Counted from the first letter of the stretch, positions 1 to 6,555 are shown. The stretch: DNA of 13,055 nucleotides from an uncultured Pseudomonadota bacterium (GCA_903890265.1 CAITAM010000136.1:1-13055); one strand, 5' to 3'. Notes: a model not told the origin generated them from the sequence alone. Made by a program: numbers and translations.

Positions 1-144
1 ATCATCGGCGTCGGCTTTCTGCTGGTCAGTCGCGTTCTTGAAAACAGCGGTGAGGTCTACAGTCTCGACCCCCGTCTCGTCGCCTTCGGGCCAACCGCGG
101 CACTGGCGGTGATCGCGCTGATCGGCATCGTTCGCACCCGCTAG
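1..144 (+). CDS. lptG: LPS export ABC transporter permease LptG, C-terminal fragment
   Basis: This is the last 47 codons of a gene that enters from the left edge, in frame from base 1 to a TAG at 142-144. The residues fit the end of LptG: a hydrophobic segment (IIGVGFLLVSRVLE), a short loop with the pattern S-L-D-P-R-L, a P-T-A-A-L turn, a final membrane helix and a short basic tail (VRTR). LptG pairs with LptF in the inner-membrane LptB2FG transporter, which extracts lipopolysaccharide and feeds it to the periplasmic bridge. The paralogue LptF has a similar fold, but this tail reads more like LptG. A convergent gene starts its stop codon only 4 bases later. The call rests on a short fragment, so it is good but not certain. 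Confidence 0.72.
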   Translation: MIGVGFLLVSRVLENSGEVYSLDPRLVAFGPTAALAVIALIGIVRTR

Positions 145-148
145 CGGC

Positions 149-688
149 CTAGGTCTTGTCGCCGGGATCGAGCGGCGTGACGCGGGTTCGGCTCGCGCGA
201 TCGTGCAGCGTGATGCCACTCGCCCAGCCCGACAGCAGGCTGATGGCGAGCGGCAGGGCCGCGAGGGACGCCCATTGCGCGCTGACCGCGTGGCGCATGT
301 AGAGAAAGAGACCGGCCACGGGCGCAAGCCACAGCGGCAGGGCAAACAGCAGCCGCAGCAGGGCATGACGCCAGTCCGGGATGGCCCCGTCCGCCGCCAG
401 CAGCCGCAGCCGCCATGCCTTCATGCCCAGGGTCTGACCCTTGGTCGTCCAGGAGATACCGAAGTAGAGGACGATCACGGCCAGCGCCACGAGCTGGTAG
501 AGCAGCCGGTGCGGATAGGCCTGCAGCGCCGTCGCCCCGTCGGCCGGTCGGGTGAAGTAGGTCGCAAGGCCGGTCGCCACCATCAAAAGACCACCGACCA
601 GCAGGCCGTCATAGCAGCCGGCGCCGAGGCGTTTCAGTACGCCGGTGAGGCCGCGGGCCGGGGAGGGTATCGGCGTTACCGCGCTCAT
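149..688 (-). CDS. RDD family integral membrane protein
   Basis: A 179-residue polytopic membrane protein. It shows the RDD hallmarks: a basic-Asp motif entering the first helix (K-R-L-G-A-G-C-Y-D, residues 19-27), a conserved cytoplasmic loop with G-Q-T-L-G-M-K-A-W-R (84-93), and the closing motif L-H-D-R-A-S-R-T-R-V (161-170). Three to four helices lie near 27-45, 62-80, 112-131 and 139-157. The family's role is poorly defined; transport or ion homeostasis has been proposed for some members. The reading frame extends further upstream, but that part is Arg-rich and lies in the neighbouring gene. The ATG at 688 overlaps the upstream stop as ATGA, which argues for this start and for translational coupling to the DUF4340 gene. 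It converges on lptG. Confidence 0.85.
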   Translation of the reverse strand: MSAVTPIPSPARGLTGVLKRLGAGCYDGLLVGGLLMVATGLATYFTRPADGATALQAYPHRLLYQLVALAVIVLYFGISWTTKGQTLGMKAWRLRLLAADGAIPDWRHALLRLLFALPLWLAPVAGLFLYMRHAVSAQWASLAALPLAISLLSGWASGITLHDRASRTRVTPLDPGDKT

Positions 689-1647
689 CGGCCGTCTCCG
701 AGTGCCGGGAAAAGTCGGTCGAAGCGCTCGCTCCGGATGGCCATCTCGTACTCGCTGCCGATCGTATTGAGTTTTTCGGCGAGGCGACGCGCGTGCTCGG
801 CGTCGTCGTCGGCTCCCGCCGGCACGGCGCTCGCCCGCAGCGAGAGCCAGCACGTGCCGTCGGCGTCGCGATGGCCAGCAAGTTCCAGCCTAAGGCCCTG
901 AAAGGTCTCGACAACGGTTTCGGCCACGAAGCGTCGATTCGTCCCTAGCGGGCGTGCCCCGAGGATGTCCAGCTGCTCGAACTGGGAGGGTGGCGATGTC
1001 GCAAGCGCCGCCGGCGTCGGCTGGCCGGCCCTGGCGCCGGTCCACGACAACGGGGCACCGACGGCCGGGCGCGCGAGCTCGAGCGATGCGCCGTTGACGA
1101 GGTAGCTCAGGCGCGCGACCTCGTCCGGTTGCACATCAAAGAGTGGCGAAATAAGCCAGCGTACGCTGTCGGTCTCGATCGTGGCGATGTGGCCTGCGAT
1201 CCCCGAGGTCTCGCCCGGCAGTACCTGCACGGCCGCGGTATCGGCACCCGCCGGCGCGCCCACGAGGAGGGAGCGCGGTGTCAGTCGACCGCTGAGGTCG
1301 ATGCGGATCCCCTGCTCGGCTGCGATGGGCGGTCCCGTCGCCCGACCGGCGAAGTGCAGATCGGCGAGCGCGGTCAACAGCTCGTGCACGCGCCGCCGGT
1401 CAGCCGGGAACCCGCCGAACTCCGCCACGCCAAAGGCGCTGCCCCGGCGCACCAGCGTTACGCGCGGTTCGCCGCGAGCGGAGAGCGTGATGCGATCGAC
1501 GAGCGGCAGCTCGCCGGCAAGGCCGGGCAGTACCGGCGGCCCGAAGTCGGTGTCACGTGGCAAGGTGCGCTGCATCGAGAGCCAGAACGCTCCCGTGGCC
1601 CCGGCGAGGGCGAGGACCAGAAACAGCGCGAAACGCGTTGCGCTCAT
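685..1647 (-). CDS. DUF4340 domain-containing protein
   Basis: A 320-residue protein with one N-terminal membrane anchor (about residues 5-25) and a large, probably periplasmic remainder. The body has features of DUF4340 proteins: an early stretch alternating 'V-D-R-I-T-L' and 'V-T-L-V-R-R' strands, then G-G-F-P-A-D-R-R-R-V-H-E-L-L (a helix that usually follows 'W.v....gypAd'), and a later half with an F-E-Q-L-D-I-L-G strand and G-L-R-L-E-L. The domain's function is unknown. Many relatives sit beside gliding-type (GldG-like) ABC transporters, but no such genes are in this window. It lies 58 bases downstream of the cytochrome c' gene, and its stop overlaps the start of the RDD gene by 4 bases. 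The family call is fairly secure; the role is open. Confidence 0.7.
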   Translation of the reverse strand: MSATRFALFLVLALAGATGAFWLSMQRTLPRDTDFGPPVLPGLAGELPLVDRITLSARGEPRVTLVRRGSAFGVAEFGGFPADRRRVHELLTALADLHFAGRATGPPIAAEQGIRIDLSGRLTPRSLLVGAPAGADTAAVQVLPGETSGIAGHIATIETDSVRWLISPLFDVQPDEVARLSYLVNGASLELARPAVGAPLSWTGARAGQPTPAALATSPPSQFEQLDILGARPLGTNRRFVAETVVETFQGLRLELAGHRDADGTCWLSLRASAVPAGADDDAEHARRLAEKLNTIGSEYEMAIRSERFDRLFPALGDGR

Positions 1648-1683
1648 GTCGCCCGGCTCACGGCGCGGGGACGCGGCAGCCGG

Positions 1684-1702
1684 GGCGTGGGGTCTTCACG
1701 CC
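1684..1702 (-). other. hairpin between cytochrome c' and DUF4340 genes
   Basis: A 6-bp perfect stem (GGCGTG/CACGCC) with a 7-base loop lies directly after the cytochrome c' stop codon on the minus strand. No T-tract follows, so a classical intrinsic terminator is unlikely. It could be an mRNA-stability or attenuation hairpin between two genes of one transcript, or chance in GC-rich DNA. Confidence 0.25.
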
Positions 1703-1705
1703 GGC

Positions 1706-2206
1706 CTATTCTTCCTGCCGGTATTTGTCATGGCAGCCTTTGCACTGGCCGGTCAGGTCCTTGAACGCGGGGCCGAGCTGCGTCTGGCTGCCGCTGGCGG
1801 CGAGCTGGGCAAGCGACTGCGCACTGGACGCAAAGGTCTGCAGGCGCTGGGTGAAGTCCGCGCTGTCGGACCAGACGGCGGGCTTGGCCGCCGTCTTACC
1901 CGGCAGGTTGCTGTCCGCGGGAAAAGCCTCGGGCAGCAGCGGCGCCAGCGCTGCCACGTGCTCGGCATGCCGCCTGAATCGGGCACGGTCGAAATCCGTT
2001 TCCTTGGCGTCGAGCAACCCACGCATCTGGCCGATGTTCCAGCCGATGGCGGTGTACAGGGCATGGCGGTACCGAACCGCGAGTTCGCCCGGTGTCTTTG
2101 CGTCGCCGCCGTGCGCCCAAAGGGCCGTGCCGATCAGGCCGGCGCCGAGCGCGAGGAGAATCGTCAGAACGCGGGTGGCGAGCGTAGGCGCGGAAGTCGT
2201 CTGCAT
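1706..2206 (-). CDS. class II cytochrome c (cytochrome c' family)
   Basis: A 166-residue exported haem protein. An N-terminal signal peptide (residues 1 to about 31, hydrophobic core LTILLALGAGLIGTALWA) is followed by a mature part of about 135 residues. That part has the four-helix-bundle pattern of cytochrome c': R-Y-R-H-A-L-Y near the start, K-P-A-V-W-S-D in the middle, and the haem attachment motif C-K-G-C-H (155-159) close to the C-terminus, followed by D-K-Y-R. Haem would be fixed covalently in the periplasm. Relatives bind NO or CO, or carry electrons; this sequence cannot tell which. The frame is open 30 codons upstream, but that extension would precede the signal peptide, so the internal ATG at 2206 is preferred, although its ribosome site is weak. 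It sits between an unrecognised gene and the DUF4340 gene on the same strand. Confidence 0.85.
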   Translation of the reverse strand: MQTTSAPTLATRVLTILLALGAGLIGTALWAHGGDAKTPGELAVRYRHALYTAIGWNIGQMRGLLDAKETDFDRARFRRHAEHVAALAPLLPEAFPADSNLPGKTAAKPAVWSDSADFTQRLQTFASSAQSLAQLAASGSQTQLGPAFKDLTGQCKGCHDKYRQEE

Positions 2207-2276
2207 CGAAGCCGGTGTCCTCGGGGAAGGGGTGACCACGTCAGCCGCGCAAGGGTAGATGAGGGGTCGGCGATTG

Positions 2277-2306
2277 AAAAGCCCGGTACGGATCAACGGT
2301 CGGGCT
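2277..2306 (-). terminator. possible intrinsic terminator overlapping a stop codon
   Basis: On the minus strand, AGCCCG pairs with CGGGCT (6 bp, GC-rich) across a 15-base loop that contains the TGA of the unrecognised 267-residue gene. A short T-tract (TTTT) lies at the 3' foot of the stem. The geometry fits a weak Rho-independent terminator that would partly separate the upstream genes from cytochrome c'. The long loop and short T-run keep confidence modest. Confidence 0.4.
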
Positions 2307-3096
2307 GACGGCGCGGTCGGGCGATGCCCGCTTCGATATCCGCTTTGTGCGTGCGAAGAATGCGCCGCACTTCCTCGAGAGCCGGGCGACCCGCCATGCG
2401 CGATATCGTGCTGGCAAGTTCATGCCATTCGCGACCCCATTTGCGCAGCCGGATCGCATCGGCAATCACGACGTGCAGCGTGTCATCGGCGAGCGGCGAA
2501 AGGGGTGCGGGTGTCACCGCCGTTGCCGGTGCGGCCGGCCGGGCCGGTGCGGTGGGAGCGGGCGGTGGGTCGCGGCGACTGGCGGACCGCGGCAGATCCG
2601 CAGCCAAGGCCTTCTCCGTGCGCGCAGTGACCCGGGGCGTGCCGGTCGCTGATACGCCCGGTGACAGCACCGGCATTTCGCGCGTGTCGGTGACCGCGGC
2701 GGCGGCCGGGCGGGGCATCTGGCGGGTGCTCTCCAGCTCCGGCGCACGGGGCGGGTCCGGGGACTGTCCTGCACTGCGCTCATTCGCCGGATCGGCCAGC
2801 GGGATGTAGCGGGCGATGTGCTCGATGCCGGCGAGGTTCGCGACGAACGCCATGGCCTCCAGTGCCTCGGCAAACCCGGTGTCCCCGGCACGGTGCCGAC
2901 GCTCGATCTCGGCGCTGAGCGCCCGGGTGCGGTTGAGCGCGAGTTCCACGATCCAGCGGTTCGGGCGCTCGTGCGGCGCCCACGGCTGAACCTGCCAGTA
3001 CGCCTCGTCCGTCAGCTCCGCGTAGCGCGCGTGCGCGGCGAGGCTGGCGAGCCATTTCTCGACCAGAGCCCGGATTCGTTCATCGGCGTCAGCCAT
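2293..3096 (-). CDS. hypothetical protein, two domains with Pro/Ala-rich linker
   Basis: I do not recognise this 267-residue protein. The N-terminal part (1 to about 103) is mostly helical. It carries aromatic and charged motifs (E-A-Y-W-Q-V-Q-P-W-A-P-H-E-R, 31-44; R-W-I-V-E-L-A-L-N-R, 47-56) and ends in a hydrophobic helix around F-V-A-N-L-A-G. A low-complexity linker (about 104-202), rich in Pro, Ala, Arg and Thr, follows. A compact helical C-terminal domain (about 203-258) contains L-R-K-W-G-R-E-W-H-E-L-A and A-L-E-E-V-R-R-I-L-R-T-H, and a basic tail closes the protein. It has no signal peptide or membrane helix, so it is probably cytosolic. The frame is open far upstream, but that section looks non-coding; the ATG at 3096 starts the plausible domain. 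It lies 46 bases downstream of the MAPEG gene on the same strand. The C-terminal helical unit could bind nucleic acid or a protein partner, but nothing here proves it. Confidence 0.72.
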   Translation of the reverse strand: MADADERIRALVEKWLASLAAHARYAELTDEAYWQVQPWAPHERPNRWIVELALNRTRALSAEIERRHRAGDTGFAEALEAMAFVANLAGIEHIARYIPLADPANERSAGQSPDPPRAPELESTRQMPRPAAAAVTDTREMPVLSPGVSATGTPRVTARTEKALAADLPRSASRRDPPPAPTAPARPAAPATAVTPAPLSPLADDTLHVVIADAIRLRKWGREWHELASTISRMAGRPALEEVRRILRTHKADIEAGIARPRRQPDR

Positions 3097-3142
3097 GACA
3101 CAAGACCCTAGCGGAAGCCCGCCACCACCGCCAGTCACTGTC

Positions 3143-3526
3143 TCAGTTCGGCGACAGGCAGCCCGCCAGCAAGAGCCCCACGGCGGTGGCGGCGGCGAGT
3201 GACCACAGCACCGAACGCGACGTAGGGCGGTTACTGAGGTACGCCGCGGCGTAGCCAAGCCGCAGTAGAACAAACAGGACAGCGAGGCCGTTGGTGACCG
3301 CCTGCGACAAGTGATGGAACTCCGCGAGGAGCACTGCCGCGACGAACAGCGGCAGTGCCTCGAAGCAGTTGGCTTGCAGTGCGACGGCGCGTGCCCGCCA
3401 GCCGCTGCGCGTGGCGAGCCAGGCGCGCGGTTGTGCGTTGTCGTACTGCGGGTCCGCCTTCGCGAGGCCAACCGCGACGTAGGGCATCACCAGCGCGACA
3501 AGGAGGCAGGTTTCGGCGACGGTCAT
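3143..3526 (-). CDS. MAPEG family membrane protein
   Basis: A 127-residue protein with four hydrophobic segments (about 3-22, 56-70, 77-97 and 106-122). The MAPEG pattern is seen as R-A-V-A-L-Q-A-N-C-F-E-A-L-P-L-F (46-61), which matches the family's conserved R-A...A..N..E..P motif between the first helices. MAPEG proteins include microsomal glutathione transferases and eicosanoid enzymes. Bacterial members are usually annotated only to family, and the substrate is unknown. An alternative TTG lies five codons upstream, but the ATG at 3526 has a GGAG ribosome site at ideal spacing and is chosen. It follows the ElyC/YdcF-type gene by 22 bases, which suggests co-transcription. Confidence 0.85.
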   Translation of the reverse strand: MTVAETCLLVALVMPYVAVGLAKADPQYDNAQPRAWLATRSGWRARAVALQANCFEALPLFVAAVLLAEFHHLSQAVTNGLAVLFVLLRLGYAAAYLSNRPTSRSVLWSLAAATAVGLLLAGCLSPN

Positions 3527-3532
3527 GGTGAT

Positions 3533-3536
3533 CTCC
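3533..3536 (-). promoter_or_regulatory. ribosome binding site deciding the MAPEG start
   Basis: On the minus strand GGAG stands 6 bases before the ATG at 3526. The upstream TTG at 3541 would place this motif inside the coding region, so the site supports the shorter protein. Confidence 0.6.
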
Positions 3537-3548
3537 GGCAATTACCGA

Positions 3549-4331
3549 TCAGGATCCGGCACTGTGTGCGTCGACCAAGGCGTGGACCCGGGCCATGGGC
3601 TCACGCACCCACTGCCCGATCATTTCGCGCAGCGCAATCGTGGACCAGACAAGGCCCTCACTCGACGGCAACAGGCCCGCGGGCATGTCAATCAGGCCGT
3701 CGTCCCTGGTACGAAAGCCGGTGGGGGCACCGACCGCGGTGAGGCCCGTCGCGCGAAACTCCGCCAGCGCGCGCGGCGTGTGCGCGGCATCGGTCACCAC
3801 GAGCACACGCTGCACGCCATCACGGCGGAGCAGCACCGCCGCATGCTGCGCGTTGGTGTAGGTATCGGAGGCCGAATCATCCACCCACCGTGCATCGAGC
3901 GAGAAGTCGCGAGTGAGAACCTGCGCCATGCCGTGTGCCTCGGCCGGCGAACCGCTTAGCAGCAGCGGCAGGTGCCACTGGCGGCTGAGGAAGACGCCGT
4001 AGCTCAGCCGCGCGAGCGTGTCCGCGGTGGGGGCCTCGACGCCTCCGTATTCGGGCGCGGCGCGCACCGCGCCGCCACCCAGCACGACGATGGCCTGCGC
4101 GGCCGGTGGCGCGTGCACGTCGAGCGCCGGCACGGTCTCGACCCGTCGCAGCAGCCGGCTGCTGACCACCGGCATCGACAGCACGCCGAGCGCCAGCACC
4201 GCGACGAAGGCGAGCGACTGGCCAAGCCGCGGCCGCCGGCGGCTGAGGTAGAATCCGAGCAGTGCAACGAGCAGCAGGTTGCACGGCGGCAGTACCAGGA
4301 TGTGCAGGAAGAGTTTGACGTGATAGAGCAT
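3549..4331 (-). CDS. DUF218 (YdcF/ElyC/SanA-type) membrane protein
   Basis: A 260-residue protein with two N-terminal membrane helices (about 8-29 and 38-56) and a DUF218 domain (about 79-240). Domain motifs in order: A-I-V-V-L-G-G-G (80-87), L-S-G-S-P-A-E-A-H-G-M-A (125-136), D-S-A-S-D-T-Y-T-N-A (152-161), V-L-V-V-T-D-A-A-H-T-P-R-A (177-189) and L-P-S-S-E-G-L (221-227). Length and two-helix layout match E. coli ElyC (about 259 residues), an inner-membrane factor for envelope and peptidoglycan biogenesis, better than the shorter SanA or soluble YdcF. The exact paralogue is inferred, so no symbol is given. It heads the minus-strand run and diverges from the GNAT gene; the two starts are 56 bases apart, so their promoters must overlap. 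No strong ribosome site is seen before the ATG. Confidence 0.85.
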   Translation of the reverse strand: MLYHVKLFLHILVLPPCNLLLVALLGFYLSRRRPRLGQSLAFVAVLALGVLSMPVVSSRLLRRVETVPALDVHAPPAAQAIVVLGGGAVRAAPEYGGVEAPTADTLARLSYGVFLSRQWHLPLLLSGSPAEAHGMAQVLTRDFSLDARWVDDSASDTYTNAQHAAVLLRRDGVQRVLVVTDAAHTPRALAEFRATGLTAVGAPTGFRTRDDGLIDMPAGLLPSSEGLVWSTIALREMIGQWVREPMARVHALVDAHSAGS

Positions 4332-4387
4332 GGCCCGAATCCCGCGGCAGTGGCGCCGACCGGCGCATTGTCGTCGATCAGGGCGCG

Positions 4388-4957
4388 GTGCGCGCGCTGA
4401 TGGCCAAGCTCGACACCGTCCTGCGTCCGGCGCGACGCGAAGACGCCGCGGCGCTCGCGGACCTTGCCGCGCGTTCGTTCGCGGCGACCTTCGCCGCGAT
4501 GACGCCGCGCGCGGACCTCGAGGAGTTCCTCAGAACCACCTATGGCGAGGCTCAGCAGGCGGCCGAGATTGCCGATCCCGAGGTCCGGACGGTGCTCGCC
4601 TGGCAGGGCGATACGCTGGTCGGCTTCCTGCAGGTCCGCCCCGGCGATCCCCCGCCGTGTGTTGCGGCAACCGGCGCGCTGGAGCTCGGCCGAATCTACG
4701 TGGACGGTCCTGCGCACGGTGCCGGCGTCGGTAATTTGCTGATGCGCGAGGCGCTCGACATCGCGTCCGACCAGGGTGCGCGCGTGCTCTGGCTCGGCGT
4801 GTTCCAGTTTAACGAGCGGGCGATCCGCTTTTACCGGCGCTGGGGGTTCGTGCCCGTCGGCGAGCACGTCTTTCACGTCGGCAATGACGCCCAGCGTGAT
4901 CTCATTCTGCTGCGGGTCATGGACACGGACGCGGCGGACACAAGCCCGGCGCGCTGA
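4388..4957 (+). CDS. GNAT family N-acetyltransferase
   Basis: A 189-residue acetyltransferase that would move an acetyl group from acetyl-CoA to an amine whose identity is unknown. The GNAT fold is complete: strand and helix 1 (L-R-P-A-R-R-E-D-A-A-A-L-A, 12-24), motif A with L-E-L-G-R-I-Y-V (98-105) and the pyrophosphate-binding loop A-H-G-A-G-V-G-N-L-L-M (109-119), then motif B with N-E-R-A-I-R-F-Y-R-R-W-G-F-V-P-V-G (142-158). The loop's usual Arg/Gln is replaced by His or Ala, but the glycines are kept. The GTG at 4388 has AGGG 4 bases upstream. The in-frame ATG at 4400 would remove four residues and is the alternative. It diverges from the DUF218 gene; a tandem repeat begins 27 bases after its stop. 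Confidence 0.88.
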   Translation: MRALMAKLDTVLRPARREDAAALADLAARSFAATFAAMTPRADLEEFLRTTYGEAQQAAEIADPEVRTVLAWQGDTLVGFLQVRPGDPPPCVAATGALELGRIYVDGPAHGAGVGNLLMREALDIASDQGARVLWLGVFQFNERAIRFYRRWGFVPVGEHVFHVGNDAQRDLILLRVMDTDAADTSPAR

Positions 4958-4984
4958 AGGCGCGTCGCCAGGGCGGCCGGTCGG

Positions 4985-5040
4985 CCTGTCAGGTTGGGCC
5001 TTTCAGGGTCGGCCTTTCAGGGTCGGCCTTTCAGGGTCGG
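4985..5040 (+). repeat. 14-bp tandem repeat, four copies
   Basis: Three identical head-to-tail copies of CCTTTCAGGGTCGG occupy 4999-5040. A fourth, diverged copy (11 of 14 bases identical) lies at 4985-4998. The array lies in the convergent junction between the acetyltransferase and the pentapeptide gene, and the last copy contains that gene's stop codon. Since 14 is not a multiple of three, copy-number change would alter frame only past the stop. Read on the minus strand, each unit contains TGA. It looks like a small minisatellite made by slippage. Confidence 0.92.
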
Positions 5041-5411
5041 GCAGGGCGCAGTCGGGTGCCGAGCCGCACCGACAGGTCGATCTCGGCGGCCGAGAACTCG
5101 GCCGGGAAATACACACCCGACACGTGCGCCGCATGCAGGCTTGCGCCGGCAAGCGACGAGGTCCTGAGGTCGAGGCCCCGCAGGTCCGCCTGGCGCAAGT
5201 AGCAATCGCTGAGGTCAAGCTGGTGCGCGTCGAGCTCGCGCAGGTCAAGGCCACGCAGGTTGCAACCGCGCAGGTCGACCGTCTCGCCCGCCTCGCGCCG
5301 CCGGTTGAAGTCGGCAACCCGACCCTCGCGCAGCAGCAGGTACAACGGATCCGTGGTGACCCGCGGCTTGCCCGCTGGGCCCGTGTCGAGGGGTTGTTTT
5401 ACGGTCGCCAT
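5031..5411 (-). CDS. pentapeptide repeat-containing protein
   Basis: A 126-residue protein with a non-repeat head (1-44) and about twelve pentapeptides (about 45-104) of the A(D/N)LXX type. Clear units are V-D-L-R-G, C-N-L-R-G, L-D-L-R-E, L-D-L-S-D, A-D-L-R-G and L-D-L-R-T; the series degrades towards S-G-V-Y-F-P. Such repeats form a right-handed quadrilateral beta-helix. The head motif D-P-L-Y-L-L-L-R-E-G-R-V-A-D-F-N-R-R-R (21-39) suggests a short helix that caps the solenoid. No signal peptide is seen, so it is likely cytosolic. Some pentapeptide proteins mimic DNA and protect gyrase, but this one is shorter than Qnr or MfpA, so that role is not supported. The stop codon falls inside the tandem repeat. 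It diverges from the GFA gene. Confidence 0.85.
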   Translation of the reverse strand: MATVKQPLDTGPAGKPRVTTDPLYLLLREGRVADFNRRREAGETVDLRGCNLRGLDLRELDAHQLDLSDCYLRQADLRGLDLRTSSLAGASLHAAHVSGVYFPAEFSAAEIDLSVRLGTRLRPARP

Positions 5412-5548
5412 GCTCGCCCGCCTTTGGTCTTGACCTGCCCGCGGCAGCGCCTCTCAGGCCCTATGATACTGTGCCGGACCGGGCTGCGCGGATAGTGACA
5501 TTCCGCAGGCTGCCCGCGCTCACGGGCCAGCGTTCAGGAGAGGCAGCC
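5412..5548. promoter_or_regulatory. divergent promoter region, pentapeptide and GFA genes
   Basis: These 137 bases separate two divergent starts. One AT-richer patch at 5462-5470 gives a -10-like hexamer on both strands (TATGAT forward; TATCAT on the minus strand), but neither has a well-spaced -35. For the GFA gene, AGGAG at 5536-5540 stands 8 bases before the ATG and fixes that start. Confidence 0.35.
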
Positions 5549-5965
5549 ATGCGGGATAACGATCAGCGCCCGACCCAGCACACCGGTGGTTGTCTCTGTG
5601 GCGGGGTGCGCTACCAGGTGCGTGGACCGCTGCGTGACGTGATCGCCTGCCATTGCTCGCAGTGCCGCCGCACGAGCGGACACTACGTGGCCGCCGCCTC
5701 GGCGGCGACCGAGGACCTGACCTTCGACAGCGACGCGACGCTCGCCTGGTACGTGTCGTCCTCGGCCGCTGAGCGCGGCTTCTGCAACTTTTGTGGCTCC
5801 AACCTTTTCTGGCGGCCGACCTCTCCCGAGGCGCACACGACCAGCATCATGGCGGGCACGCTCGACCTGCCGACCGGGCTGCGGACGATCGGGCACATCT
5901 TTGTCGCGGACAAAGGCGACTACTACGACATCACCGACGGCGTGCCGCAGAGCGCGGCGTGGTAG
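5549..5965 (+). CDS. GFA/CENP-V family zinc protein
   Basis: A 138-residue single-domain protein of the GFA (glutathione-dependent formaldehyde-activating)/CENP-V fold. The zinc ligands typical of the family are present: C-L-C-G (Cys15, Cys17), C-H-C-S-Q-C-R-R (Cys34, Cys36, Cys39) and C-N-F-C-G-S (Cys79, Cys82). The tail has the usual I-M-A-G-T-L-D (100-106) and G-H-I-F-V-A-D-K (115-122) segments. The founding member, Gfa, was proposed to speed the reaction of formaldehyde with glutathione, but most homologues have no proven activity, so the substrate is unknown here. The frame runs 26 codons further upstream. The ATG at 5549 is chosen because AGGAG precedes it and the family fold begins at once. 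No other formaldehyde-pathway gene is nearby. Confidence 0.9.
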   Translation: MRDNDQRPTQHTGGCLCGGVRYQVRGPLRDVIACHCSQCRRTSGHYVAAASAATEDLTFDSDATLAWYVSSSAAERGFCNFCGSNLFWRPTSPEAHTTSIMAGTLDLPTGLRTIGHIFVADKGDYYDITDGVPQSAAW

Positions 5966-6065
5966 CGGCCGTCGTCGGGGCACTGTCGCCGGATTTTACA
6001 AACGCCGCCGCAAGCGGCTGACCGACGCCCTCGCCAGATTCGTAAAACGCTGATTGATAACGTCC

Positions 6066-6094
6066 TTGTCCGGGCGGCACGGCCTTTGCATATT
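6066..6094 (+). promoter_or_regulatory. candidate promoter for the small CTERM-like ORF
   Basis: TTGTCC (6066-6071) and CATATT (6089-6094), each 4 of 6 to sigma-70 consensus, are 17 bases apart. Three TTGCA pentamers lie at 6086, 6093 and 6098. The expected start near 6101 leaves a leader of about 43 bases before the ATG at 6144. The match is weak. Confidence 0.3.
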
Positions 6095-6143
6095 GCATTG
6101 CAGCAAGTAAATGCACGCATCCGCTGCAAGGGAGTTGCTGCCG

Positions 6144-6395
6144 ATGTCCCGCTATCCTGCCCTGATCCTGTCCGCCCTCGTGCTCTGCGGCGCCGCCCAG
6201 ATCACGGGCACCGAGGCCGCGACACCGCCCGCTGCCCAGGCCGCGCTCGGCGCGACCCCGTACGCCTCGGTCCTCGCCACGGCGAAGCCCACGCTGCAGT
6301 CCTTCGGCCGGGTACCCCTCACGACCGCGCAATGGCTCGCCGGGACGCTTTGCGTCGCGGTGCTGGGGGCGTCGCGCCGCCGACTCCCTCGCTGA
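6144..6395 (+). CDS. small exported protein with a VPL...W CTERM-like tail
   Basis: An 83-residue protein without a recognised family. It starts with a signal-like segment (M-S-R-Y-P then hydrophobic A-L-I-L-S-A-L-V-L-C-G, cleavage plausible near A-T-E-A-A). An Ala/Thr/Pro-rich middle follows (about 27-55), and the tail reads V-P-L-T-T-A-Q-W-L-A (57-66), a hydrophobic stretch to about 76, then R-R-R (78-80). This layout, a short polar 'VPL..' box, Trp, one helix and a basic cluster at the very end, resembles VPLPA/PEP-CTERM sorting signals handled by exosortase-type enzymes, but the Pro-Ala after VPL is replaced by Thr-Thr. AAGGGAG at 6128-6134 lies 9 bases before the chosen ATG; another ATG at 6111 lacks such a site. 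It could instead be a simple two-helix membrane peptide or a spurious frame. Confidence 0.5.
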   Translation: MSRYPALILSALVLCGAAQITGTEAATPPAAQAALGATPYASVLATAKPTLQSFGRVPLTTAQWLAGTLCVAVLGASRRRLPR

Positions 6396-6555
6396 CCGGA
6401 GCGATTGCTGCAACGACCGTGGCGCGCTGTGCCATGAAAGTTTGTTGACAGACAGATTGCATTTTGGCGCCCGCTTATCGACACTCGTGCCGCGCGGCAG
6501 TGACGGTCGTTGACGACGGTCCCTGCATCAACAACAACAAACCGGCGGGGGCGCT

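Noticed and set aside
141..152. Near-palindrome CTAG-CGGC-CTAG at the lptG/RDD junction
   Set aside because: It is explained by two TAG stop codons facing each other.
2293..3471. 392-residue version of the unrecognised protein
   Set aside because: The extra N-terminus overlaps the MAPEG gene in another frame and is Arg/Ser/Thr-rich; it looks like an antisense shadow.
5031..5411. Qnr/MfpA-type gyrase-protecting pentapeptide protein
   Set aside because: Too short (about 12 repeats), with a different head region and none of the loops of that group.
6004..6018. GCCGC/GCGGC hairpin after the GFA gene as a terminator
   Set aside because: Only 5 bp with no T-tract, common by chance in DNA of this composition.
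6445..6450. Perfect TTGACA upstream of the MFS transporter
   Set aside because: No -10-like hexamer lies 15-19 bases downstream; GC-rich sequence follows. Noted only as an isolated match.
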